64,000 nt of DNA from Sphaerulina vaccinii (Eukaryota > Ascomycota > Dothideomycetes > Mycosphaerellales > Mycosphaerellaceae). The notes below the pieces were generated by a model. That model did no database searches. It was not told the DNA's origin and saw only the letters and a list, made by a program, of their open reading frames with translations. Numbering within the stretch: position 1 is the stretch's first letter; every line of letters begins with the position of its first letter. Made by a program: the position numbers and the translations under genes. The stretch lies in assembly GCA_022570795.1 (NCBI GenBank), contig JAKUDP010000006.1, positions 682,001-746,000 on the forward strand. Reading direction: 5' to 3'. Positions 20,705-30,287 of this stretch are shown one piece after another.

Positions 20705-22447
20705 CTATCGACCTCTCAGCTGAATAGCTTCATCGCCATCGATGACAATCAACCCTTTCGGCTCATCCAACATGACGTGCGATGGCCATCGCCGGTCGTC
20801 CCATGAGAGTTCCATCCCAGCCATTGCCAGCGCCTGTTCCATACTGAGCCATACCTCAATGTATCCTCGATCTGTGGCGAAGTGTCTGCTGAGCTCTTGG
20901 TCGATGTGATTGACACTGTTGAGTGCATATGCATGAGACAAGAAAGCCCAGCCTACCCACTCAAAGTACGATCCGCTTGAGTGTCGTAATATGAGGCAGC
21001 TCTCGTTTGTGTTGATCTGAACAAGGAGATCACCAGCTATGGTCCGAGGTGGGACGAAAGCAGAGACATCATGCCCTCCGGCCACGATCGCCGGCTCTTC
21101 GTCTGTGACAGAACGAGCTTCAGCAAGAGCAGAGCTGAAAATTGACCCCAGATCGGGTGGTTCCGGCTTTGATGATGTTGCAAGATCAGCCAGATCGGCA
21201 GTCAAGCCGCCATCTTCGTCACGGGCGATAACGAAGACGTTACAACTACCGACTCGATCATATATTCTCGGCACGTCTTCTCTAAGCTCGGATGTTGTGC
21301 GAAGTAGCTTGTCCATCTGTGGATCCTCCGGAGTGATACCAAGCGCTTTGACAAGCTTTCTGATCAGATTAACATTCCACTCGCCCTCAGATTCTCCCGA
21401 GAAATGTTCGATAACGTCTACGAGAACGTCGAAGACAGTCTTCGTGTAATCGGCTTGCGGAATCGTACTACCAGGGCGCCACTCAATGAGTCTGAGCATA
21501 CCGTAAACATGATCTCTTGGATCGAAGCAGCCAAAGTCACCGTAGCTGTATAGTGCAGCCCTCAACGAGATCTGACGATCTGACAAGCTGATCACGTTCT
21601 CCAAACCGGCGGATGCAGGAAGGTATGAAGTCATGCCGATGTCGACGCCGTTGTGCATTCGAATCCATGCCATAAGTTCATGGAAGACTTTCAAAGACGA
21701 CCATGACCATACATCTGTGGCGCACAGTACTCGAGAACGACTGTTCCTCGCACCGCCATATAGCTCCTGTACAATCCAGAGTCGAGACCAGTAGGGTCTT
21801 TCCGAGAAGGACTGATATGCTGCGAGTAGGACTTCAATATCATGCCCGTCTCGTTTGGCCACAAGCTCTCTGAAGATTCGCAGATCCACGTTGTACTCCT
21901 TCAGGTCCATGCCTGGTGTCAAGCGCAGCTTTCCTTCTGCCATAAGAGACGAGACCGAGCATAAATACTCGCCGATGTGTTCACTGGCTGCGTCATGAGC
22001 ACCAATACAAGCCAATACAGTGCTAGCCGTCTCGTAAATTAAGCCCATCATATTGACTTGAGCGCTCTTTTCTTGAAGATCGGTCTGATTAATGCATATG
22101 GAGTCGACCCAGATATAGCTATCCGCAAAGCGATCTCGTATCTGCTTCAAGACATAGCAGCAGTTTGGCCGTACCCGAAATATGTTGCCGTTGAGGTACA
22201 CTCTCTCCAGTTCCGTTGCTTCGCCCCATGTGTATGATACTGCATGAAAAGCTGGTGCCTTGTGGAGTTCCCAAGTGGAGACATCACAACGGATAGACTC
22301 TTCTGAACTTCCAGAATGCAAGTAGAGCAGCCTTATGCTTTTCGTGGCATCGCCGAGATGAGAGTGGCGGAAGGATTGAGCTGCCATTCCGAGTACAAGA
22401 CAAGCGTTATGGGTATCATTTCTGCTCGTACTGTGCAGCTTGAGCAA
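20705..22447 (-). CDS. HET-domain protein
   Basis: Heterokaryon-incompatibility-type protein, single exon, 580 residues. The HET domain (PF06985-like) occupies about 65-230: FHAVSYTWGEATELERVYLNG, IWVDSICINQTDLQEKSAQV, MGLIYETASTVLACIG, and further down PYWSRLWIVQELYGG. All hallmark blocks are present. The C-terminal region contains the common DPRDHVYGMLRL segment and a diverged tail of unknown role. Family members trigger vegetative incompatibility or other allorecognition and innate-immunity-like cell death in filamentous ascomycetes. A second Met at 22387 (MAAQSFRH) is an equally possible start because the homologous region begins only later. It stands tail-to-tail with the Dsl1 gene, with 27 bases between stops. 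Confidence 0.88.
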   Translation of the reverse strand: MLKLHSTSRNDTHNACLVLGMAAQSFRHSHLGDATKSIRLLYLHSGSSEESIRCDVSTWELHKAPAFHAVSYTWGEATELERVYLNGNIFRVRPNCCYVLKQIRDRFADSYIWVDSICINQTDLQEKSAQVNMMGLIYETASTVLACIGAHDAASEHIGEYLCSVSSLMAEGKLRLTPGMDLKEYNVDLRIFRELVAKRDGHDIEVLLAAYQSFSERPYWSRLWIVQELYGGARNSRSRVLCATDVWSWSSLKVFHELMAWIRMHNGVDIGMTSYLPASAGLENVISLSDRQISLRAALYSYGDFGCFDPRDHVYGMLRLIEWRPGSTIPQADYTKTVFDVLVDVIEHFSGESEGEWNVNLIRKLVKALGITPEDPQMDKLLRTTSELREDVPRIYDRVGSCNVFVIARDEDGGLTADLADLATSSKPEPPDLGSIFSSALAEARSVTDEEPAIVAGGHDVSAFVPPRTIAGDLLVQINTNESCLILRHSSGSYFEWVGWAFLSHAYALNSVNHIDQELSRHFATDRGYIEVWLSMEQALAMAGMELSWDDRRWPSHVMLDEPKGLIVIDGDEAIQLRGR

Positions 22448-22567
22448 GCGTTCCCATGACGTCTTCTTGCATCCACGAGGCTATGGTAAGCGAGCTGGTC
22501 GTATCGTGACAAGGAGTAAGACAAGCCTGCCATGTAGGATACTCTAAGAAGTACGTCTTTCTTGCGC

Positions 22568-23316
22568 TCACAGTACTTGCACACCAGGACCTCTGAATGA
22601 ACTGCTAGACACCGTGTTCCGAGAGACAGGCACTAAGATCTTCCTCGCTTTCTTTTTGCCCAGATCGTCCTTCGGCTCGTGTCTCGAAACGATGCATCCT
22701 TCCGTAGAGTGGTCTTGATCGCAGCAACTCCATCGAAAGCCGTCCTGATAGTCAGGATCATCTTCATGTTCCCTAGGAGATCCAGTTATGTCGTCTTCAC
22801 AGTTATTCCAGATGTCATGCTCCCAGATCGGTTCCTTATAGCCTAGCAGACAGGTCAGCAGTGGCATGGCCCAGCAAGGCGTCATTCGAACTTACCTTTG
22901 TGATATACGCAGGCTCCTTTGTGGTTACTGTCGACGGAGTATTCAATCTTGCAGTTCTTACATGTTTCGTACGCTTTGCGCTTCCTGCTTGATGGGCCTT
23001 CAATCGATGTTGTGAGTCCACTTATGGGCGATAGAAGTCTCTGTTCTGCCAAAGCCTTTGCAGCTGGGATGGTTCCTATGATCTCGTGTAGTAGTGCGTT
23101 AAGTATATCCGATGATGCACTATCAACTGCTTCGGAGATTGTGGTCGCTTGCTGAATTGGCATCAGCACTTCTCGATACCGCTGGTGCTCTTTCAGCTGA
23201 GGCTCGTGCGGAGCATGTTTGGATCGCTCGTTGTTAGACATCGCGCTTCCCCGGTAGGTCGAGATGGCATGGCACAAGGCTTCGTCAGGTCTGTTGATCG
23301 AAGTACTCGACACCAA
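22568..23316 (-). CDS. Cys-rich putative zinc-binding protein, paralogue A
   Basis: I do not recognise a named family. Exons 23316..22896 and 22842..22568 are joined across a 53-nt intron (GTAAGT...CTGAC...TGCTAG). The protein has a helical middle (TIPAAKALAEQRLL) and two cysteine/histidine clusters: CKNCKIEYSV...CVYH, then GFRWSCCDQ...GCIVSRHEPK. The spacing (CxxC...CxxH...CC...C...H) suggests one or two zinc sites. Paralogue B downstream (higher coordinates) has the same blocks and the same intron position and phase, so the pair arose by tandem duplication. An internal Met at 23241 is an alternative start and would make the N-terminus more like paralogue B. Function unknown. Confidence 0.7.
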
Positions 23317-23505
23317 TGTCTTGCGTGTAACGGTAGATTATGCACACTGTCAGCGCTTCATCCGCACTTTTCGCTAGTAGTGGTGTGTAGAATCTGTTGC
23401 AGTATGACTAGGCTTGATGTTGTTTGTTGTGTCCAGGGATCCGCGACGCGTCCCTGACTAGGAAGAAACCTTGTACACGTCCACACGTGAGCTCACCAAT
23501 TTGCC
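23317..23505. other. Spacer between tandem paralogues
   Basis: Short spacer holding the promoter of paralogue A and the 3' end of paralogue B; nothing else seen. Confidence 0.4.
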
Positions 23506-24164
23506 TCATTTCTTGGATCTCTTCGTGTCTCTGTGTGGCTCGTGTCTCGAAACGATGCACCCATCCGTCGTCGCATCCTCACCACAACAGTCCCACTTGA
23601 ATCCTTCGTCATACGTTGAGTCGTCAGCTAGCGAGTGCGGCCAACCATGAATCTCGTTATCGTGGTCCGCCCAAATATCAGAATCATCATCGATTTCTTT
23701 TCGGCCTGATTCGATCAGCAAAAGGCTAGCAAATAGCAAAACTTCTGGGCCGACACACCCTCATGGTAGATACAAGCACTCTTGCCGTTGTTATTGACAG
23801 AGTACTCTTCGCCACAGTTCTTACAGTCCTCATACGCCTTTCTCTTCAAATCTGGCCGAGCAGGAGTGGCAGCGCTCGCTGCAGATGTAAGAAGCCTTTG
23901 CTCTGCCAGAGCACTAGCAGCTGGGATCGTGGTGACCATTTCTAGCAACAAAGTATAGAGTCGATCTGATTTGGCACTGTGGATTGCTTGTACAACAGTG
24001 GTCGGCTGTGGAGACGGCGAGTTCACTTCTCGATAGGTCTGATAGTCCTCGAACACTCCTTCCTCAGAAGAGGCATCGTCTTCAGAATGTACGTCAGGTG
24101 AGTCTGAGAAATTTGTTAGCTGGCTTTCCCATATTTTATGTGAGGCGAACATACTGGTCATCAT
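23506..24164 (-). CDS. Cys-rich putative zinc-binding protein, paralogue B
   Basis: Tandem paralogue of the preceding minus-strand gene. The model has three exons, 24164..24155, 24103..23759 and 23705..23506, with introns of 51 nt (GTATGT...GCTAAC...CTCAG) and 53 nt (GTGTGT...CTGAT...ATCAG), giving 184 residues. The intron after the first Cys/His cluster (CKNCGEEYSV...CIYHEG) falls at the same codon and phase as in paralogue A. The second cluster reads GFKWDCCGE...GCIVSRHEP and is almost identical to A, while the N-terminus and the acidic linker have diverged. This pattern suggests constraint on the Cys/His core. The very short first exon is an inference from clear splice signals; without it the frame would still start at the same Met. 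Confidence 0.7.
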
Positions 24165-24482
24165 GTGCGTCTATACAACTTGTGCACAGCAGCAGACAGT
24201 GCTTCCGATGTTTCGGTAATGCACCGCAAAGTTCTTTTACCAGATCAGAGCTGAGGAGTTGTCGACATAAGTTATGAGAGGGACGACATCAAATGTTCGA
24301 GCTCCTGGGGGCTCCACGACGCGTCTGTACTGGGTGGGTACCACGTCATATACTTGGCGAGAGAATCGCGTTAGCACGTGAGTGCCGACTGATGTTTTGG
24401 CTGAGTGCTGAGCAGCATCTCTAGCAGCCAGATACCACGACTCTAAGCGGAGCTGGTCCTGCGACAGTCCCATTCAGGTCGT
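24165..24482. other. Intergenic region, no gene seen
   Basis: About 320 bases. A 78-codon minus-strand frame (24237-24473) begins just after the stop of the F-box-like gene but has no recognisable content. Confidence 0.4.
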
Positions 24483-25082
24483 TCACCCTGAAATCAATAC
24501 CGCCAGCAAAGCGACAGCAACCGCGATCATCATACCGACGACTCTCGACCGATACCTGCGCCAAAAAGCAGCAGTCTGCCAAACGCGACCACTGCTTAGA
24601 CCATGAAGTCGTCCAGCGATCGACAACGATTCGACCTCCTGCCGCAGTTCCTCAATACTCATGGGGACGCCTCGGCCTCGCGCATTGACGCTGGCGAGTC
24701 TGGCATCGCCGACATGAAGCAAAATGGCTCCAGTCTGCGAGTGTAGTCCATTGCTCAATGGATGGACATGTACTGTAGAATTGCCATACTTGCGAAGTGT
24801 CTTCTCCAGTGCCTCGTAGTTGGCCAGGCAGTTTTCCTTCTGGCCGACAATGTGGAAGAGATAGTTGCTGTAGAGAAACTGGCCAAACTCTCTGTTGAAG
24901 GCGCGGGAAGTTCTCAACACGGCTGTCGATATAGACCCAATTTCTCGATCATTGATGGCCATCAAGCTGTTGCTTCCGGCCTGGATATAGATGTGTTTGC
25001 TGGTTGGGAAGAGTTGCTGATAGATGAGATAGCGGATATCGTAAGGCAAAGCCAGGAGGCGTGAAGGAGAGGTGTCTGCCAT
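24483..25082 (-). CDS. F-box-like protein with C-terminal membrane anchor
   Basis: Single exon, 199 residues. The N-terminus RLLALPYDIRYLIYQQLFP matches the F-box-like/2EXR-type start common in small fungal proteins, followed by the usual AVLRTSRAFNREFGQFLYSNYLF block. The last 20 residues (VVGMMIAVAVALLAVLISG) form one hydrophobic helix preceded by Arg/Tyr-rich RRYRSRV, so the protein may be tail-anchored with its bulk in the cytosol. A membrane anchor is not usual for this group, which makes the combination notable. Substrate or partner is unknown. It lies within a run of HET-type and Cys-rich accessory genes. Confidence 0.72.
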   Translation of the reverse strand: MADTSPSRLLALPYDIRYLIYQQLFPTSKHIYIQAGSNSLMAINDREIGSISTAVLRTSRAFNREFGQFLYSNYLFHIVGQKENCLANYEALEKTLRKYGNSTVHVHPLSNGLHSQTGAILLHVGDARLASVNARGRGVPMSIEELRQEVESLSIAGRLHGLSSGRVWQTAAFWRRYRSRVVGMMIAVAVALLAVLISG

Positions 25083-25497
25083 GCTGGGTACGGGTGGGAA
25101 GTCGCGTGTGAAGACGCAGAGCTGCTACTTATTCTCGCAGTCCATATGGTTGCCTCGTCGAGAGCACTGCCAACACGTGTGCAAATGCCATATCGAAGGA
25201 TTTGCAGCTCGTGGCTGTGCTGAGGCACTTATTGATGGCTCGTGGATCAGTCATCAATTAGGCGACACCACAGCGCCACCACAACATACCTCTCTAGTGC
25301 GATGCTGCGTGGGCATGATGTTGGAACGGTGTTTGCAAGCGAGTATCTCAAAACAGGCACGAGGAACGCAGATACACAATACACATGCTTACTAAGTGCA
25401 GGAAGAGGGGCCGAAATTGTGGCTGCATACAAGAGCATACAAAGTCAGTCAGACGACGCTCGACCATATCCTCTGAGGCAATTGTACGACGTTCGAT
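25083..25497. other. Divergent promoter region, no gene seen
   Basis: 415 bases between the F-box-like gene start (minus) and the HET pseudogene start (plus). Overlapping frames in both strands show no family features. Confidence 0.5.
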
Positions 25498-27154
25498 ATG
25501 AGGCTGATCGACGTTCATACACTAGAGCTCCGCCAGTTCCCTGGCTCGAGTTGCCCACCATACGCAATTCTGTCACACACCTGGGAAGAAGATGAATTCC
25601 TATTTGAAGACATGGCTTCAGCCGATCGAGCATCGAAGGCAGGCTTCATCAAGATCCAAGAGGCTTGTCGAGTTGTCAGAGAGTCTGTTGCTACCCTACA
25701 GTACCTCTGGGTAGACACATGTGCGTAGATGGGACACGTGCGCCTCGTCTTGCATATCTGAGCAGCTTACACAATGCGTCCATACAGGCTGTATTGACAA
25801 GCGCAGCAGCGCTGAGCTTACTGAATCTATCAACTCGATGTTCAAGTGGTACAGCAACGCGGCCGTGTGCTTGGTCTACCTGGCCGATCTACCTCCTGAA
25901 GAGTTGGACATGATTGAGTGTCGTTGGTTCACCCGTGGCTGGACTCTGCAAGAACTCCTTGCACCCTGTGCTGTAGATATTTACGATGCGTCCTGGACCA
26001 AGAGGGGGAATTGCGAAGAGTTTAGCGACGACATTGCGGACATCACAGGGATTGATGAGATGGTCGTTACCCGCACTCAATCTATCGCATCATGCTCTGT
26101 GGCAGAAAGATTGTCATGGGCCGCAAATCGCAACACGAGCGTTGAAGAAGACATGGCGTACTCACTCCTTGGGTTGTTCCACGTGAACATGCCGCTACTA
26201 TACGGAGAAGGCCCCAACGCATTCCGTCGGCTACAAGAGGAAATTGTGAAGCGAAGCAATGATCTGACCATACTCGCCTGGTTCAGGCCGTTGGTCTCTC
26301 ATGATATTGATGGCAGGCTATGCCTTCCTCTGTTCGCGGAATCACCGGTCGACTTCGCGAGCTCTGTGACAGTGCAGCCATTCAACAACGACTCGCCCAA
26401 CTTCTCAATCACCAACAAGGGACTATATATGAATGGCGATGAAGTACCAGTACGAGCTATCGCATCTAGTAACGGCGAAGCTCGCTTCGCTCTTTTCTTG
26501 GGATACAAATCCTACGACTAACCCGTTGACGGCAAGCCTGGAATATACCTTCGAAAGATTGGGCCCAGGCTCTATGTTCGAGACGGCAGATACGGTCTAG
26601 GTATGTTGGCTCAAGACGTTCATCAAGTCGACTTCTTCCATACGACCAACTACTACATCATAGCAGATGTCGGTAATTCTGAGCACATTCGTCTGAGGTT
26701 CGAAGCATTTCGAAAGCGAGCGATTCATGTGCCACTGCAAGAGGGCATGGTCATTGATAAAGTCGTCCCTGAGTCTTTGTGGGATGTTGAAGATCGAATC
26801 TTTCTGCGACCTAGGGCTTACGAATGGGTCAAATACACAACTGCTCTGCGATGAACATCGTGTACGAAACTGCGGGACTTTCCATACGACTTGTGATACT
26901 TTGCGATGCTAGACGGGACCCAATTTGCAGAATCTTTCGACACGACGAGTATCAGCACCTGGCAGGTGTACTATTCGATGACAGCCACAAAGAAGATTCT
27001 CAACCCTGGAAGATCATCGGAGAGGCGAGCACCCGAAGTGCACAACCTGTCAAACTCAGCAGAGATACACGTCGGCTCACATATGGAGAGATTGTCTGTG
27101 CGATGCGTTTTGACTGATGGCGATCCATCCTACAGGGTGATCTTCAACACATAG
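25498..27154 (+). pseudogene. HET-domain gene, disrupted
   Basis: The first exon (25498-25720) begins MRLIDVHTLELRQFPG and runs to LQYLWVDTC. A 67-nt intron (25721-25787, GTGCGT...ATACAG) joins it to CCIDKRSSAELTESINSMFKWY, a textbook HET-domain continuation. The domain is complete: WFTRGWTLQELLAP, AERLSWAANRNTSVEEDMAYSLLGLFHVNMPLLYGEG. An in-frame TAA at 26519-26521 then follows YKSYD, although the same frame continues with homologous-looking sequence (PVDGKPGIYLRKIGPRLYVRDG) to 26854. After that the sequence continues in another frame (about 26860-27117) and then a third (to 27154). One nonsense codon plus at least two frameshifts mark it as a pseudogene, or as a C-terminally truncated HET protein if the first stop is used. 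Confidence 0.8.
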
Positions 27155-28258
27155 CACCTATGAGGGTGTCGTCGATCACGCACTTCGATGAAAGCCCTCC
27201 GACTTGGCTGTCCTTCATTCAGATCCGTGTGCACAAACGTTTTATGTTGCAGTTCGCCCAACGGAAGCCTGGCATGCTAGACTAAGAAACGCGGGAACCA
27301 AGCATAGGTTGAACTGGTCGAAGATGATGCCTGTTCAAGTGATGACTTCCACCTGTGATGCATACGACAACGAGACTCAATCTGATAGTACTACAGGAAA
27401 CTCACTCCAATCTCTGGACATCCAACTTTCGTGACACTATCACTCTCCATCGGCAACGACAGACTTTGATGCGAGACATGACTTCACAAAGTCGAGCAGT
27501 CATAGCGATCTTCGATAGATTGCAAAAAGTGGAAACATGCACGACTAGCAGGCGAGCCACCGAGTATCCTCCCACGATCCATGGCATTTCTTAATCACAC
27601 AGGACACTTTATGCACAGCGATACTACATTTATGCATTCTGACCGACGTTATGCCACAACACGCGAATATGCCGGACCATCACGCACGTCACTCAGCGAA
27701 CCAAGTCTCAGAACTGGAACATCAGTGGAGATGTGGGGTTGTCCTTCTATCAAGCATGAAGGGTGGGCCATCCGCGTGCGGGCCCGCACAATATGCACAA
27801 CAGCAGGCTGTTGAGAACCTTTGTGCGCGCAGACCTACAACCTGAAAGAATCACCCTGCATGACTGAGACTGCGAAGGCTTGGTGGTGCCAGCTGCTGTG
27901 CAATTCTATCAGCACTTACGCCATCATGTCAGTGGCATGTGAAGTCAGGTATGACTGACAAAGGGCAGATCAGGACGCAAAGTAGCGTGGGTCACCAGAC
28001 GCTACGGTACCGATTCGGAAGCAGTGCCCAGTGACTAGCAGCTTGCTGAGCTTGCTGCCCGCCTGCTGGTATGCACAATATAGTACTACGCAGCTTATGA
28101 ATCGGTGCAATGGCCAGCTGCGAATCCGCTCCGACCTGCTGTGTAACGCTGTGCTGTCCACACTACTTCTGCTCGTCTGGAAGCTATATATGTTATAAAG
28201 CAGGCTCTGTAATTGGCTTCTGACAAGCTATGCTCCTCCAGAGCTCTGTTCGACGACC
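27155..28258. other. Intergenic region with possible tail of HET pseudogene
   Basis: About 1.1 kb before the P450. A plus-strand frame at 27204-27434 (TFYVAVRPTEAWHARLRNAG) could be a further fragment of the HET C-terminus, but I cannot show it. The remainder shows no gene; its right end carries the P450 TATA-like sequence. Confidence 0.5.
28185..28200 (+). promoter_or_regulatory. TATA-like element of the P450 gene
   Basis: TATATATGTTATAAAG lies 59-74 bases upstream of the P450 start codon, a reasonable position for a core promoter element with a short leader. No experimental support is visible. Confidence 0.45.
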
Positions 28259-29901
28259 ATGGCTTCCATACTGTCTTCTACACATGGGGTTTCTACCTCT
28301 GGCAATATCTGGCTATTGACAGCAGCTCTAGGGGTATTATACATCACGTATGCAGTATTGGAGGCACTCTACAGTGCATACTATGGCCCTTTATCGCGGA
28401 TCCCAGGTCCCAAGCTACGAGCTATCAGCAAGATACCAGACATCATCTCTATGCTTCGAGGCACAAAAGACTTAGAGATACCGGAACTTCACCGCAAATA
28501 TGGTCCTGTCGTTCGCATTCGGCCGAAGGACCTATCTTATGCTGCAGGATCTCAGGCCTGGAAGGCAATTTATGGATTCAAAAGTCAAGCGTATGCATAT
28601 ACCAAGTAGTGCAGACATGTGTATATTGTGTGCTAATACATGATATATGCAGATTCAAAGATCCCGACTTCTACTTCACTACCCACCTCAACGGCGTGGA
28701 GAGCATTGTAGAAGCTGGCAACATCAGTCACTCTCGACAGCGCAAGGTGCTGACTCACTCTTTCGCTGACAAGACTCTGCGACAGATTGAGCCACTTCTC
28801 AAGTCATGGGTGGGCAAGCTCTCTAAGAGGCTTGGCCAGTCGGGTGGTAAGCCAGTCGATATGGTATCTATGTACAACTGCACTACCTTCGACATCATGG
28901 GAGACGTCTGCTTCGCCGAGGACCTAGGAATGCTAGCCAAAGGCGAAGTCATTGAGTGGGTCAAGATCATTTTCGGCAACATCAAAAGCTTCAGCATCAT
29001 CAGGGCTGTGAAAGCTTTGCATCCTGCTCTCGATTGGTTCTTCACCAGAGTTCTGTTTGAGATGGGATCTGTGAAAGCCTCGAGACTGACCCACTGGAAC
29101 TTCACAAAGGATCGCATCGATCGCAGAGTGCAATTGGAGAATCCAGAAAGACAGGACTTGTGGACAACAGTAATCAACAGTGCACAGAAACCAGGTGGCT
29201 TATCTTTGGACGAACAGCACTCTAATGCTTCCATCTTCATGATTGCCGGTACCGAGACAACTGCCACAGCTCTCAGCGGAACGACCTACCACCTTCTCAA
29301 GAACCCAGACTACCTTCAACAACTGACCAAAGAGATCCGCCAAGCATTCCGGAGCTACGAAGAGGTTACCCTCGATGCTCTCGCACGACTCAAGTACCTC
29401 AATGCCGTGGTGCAGGAAGGCATGCGAATGTACCCACCAGTGCCCTCAATTCTTCCTCGACGAGTCCCAAAGGGCGGTCTCACGATCCTGGACGACTTCG
29501 TACCAGAGGGCACATCTATCGGCATCCATCAACTAGCTACATATCGATCAGAGTCGAACTTCAAAGATGCATACTCATTTCGGCCAGAGAGATGGCTTGG
29601 TGATGTTGAGTACAAGGACGATCAGCTTGATGCTTTTGAGCCGTTCTCGACTGGGCCCAGGAACTGTAAGTGCTGCTATTCGAGCTTTCGCGTGAGCTGT
29701 GAGCTAATTTCAGCAGGTATTGGAAAGAATCTAGCTTGGCATGAAATGAGATTGATACTTGCTGCTACTGTTTTACAGTTCGACTTGGAACTGTGCGAGC
29801 AGTCCGAAAACTGGGCTGATCAGAAGATATTTATGTTATGGGACAAGCCTGTGCTGATGTGCAAGCTCACTCCAGCTACGGCTCTGTTGGCAGGATCATA
29901 G
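28259..29901 (+). CDS. Cytochrome P450 monooxygenase
   Basis: Microsomal haem-thiolate monooxygenase. Exons 28259..28605, 28653..29665 and 29717..29901 (introns 47 and 51 nt) give 514 residues, the normal length. An N-terminal membrane anchor (NIWLLTAALGVLYITYAVLEALY) precedes the proline hinge (LSRIPGPK). The I-helix oxygen motif is IAGTETTATALSG, the ExxR motif is EGMRMYPPVP, the PERF-type motif is FRPERWL, and the haem loop is FSTGPRNCIGKNLA with Cys454 as axial ligand. The second intron falls inside the Cys454 codon (T|GT); it is a multiple of three and stop-free, so retention would keep the frame but insert 17 residues in the haem loop. Sequence type suggests fungal secondary-metabolism or detoxification P450s (isotrichodermin C-15 hydroxylase/pisatin demethylase-like), but the substrate is unknown. 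Confidence 0.92.
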
Positions 29902-30287
29902 GTCAACAAGGCTTAGAGGAGGAAGCTCAGATAATTCTGCGGGCGTGCAGGTAGGCAAAGGCCTGGTAGGCGCTCGTGGGCGGAGTTATCTGTACACCGA
30001 GGATGCGTATCTCTGAACACACGATGAATTGTGATCGTGCTCTCTCTGGCTACTCAACAGCCTGGTGGTTGCACGGGTTTGCGAGAAGCCTGTCAGAATG
30101 TCTGAATCGCTTCCTTTAGCATTCAAGATATAAGCTATTTAGACTTACATTGCCAACCCACCCTATGTAAGAGCTCTGTGCAGCGTATAGAGCTACCCGC
30201 CAACGTCCATGCGCTCATCATCTCGTCCAAAAAGCAAGTTCTTTCACCTATATACATTAATCACGCGTAGCATATTTCATGTGGGCT
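29902..30287. other. Convergent intergenic region, no gene seen
   Basis: 386 bases between the 3' ends of the P450 and the orphan 1149-residue gene. Presumably the two 3' UTRs. Confidence 0.5.
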
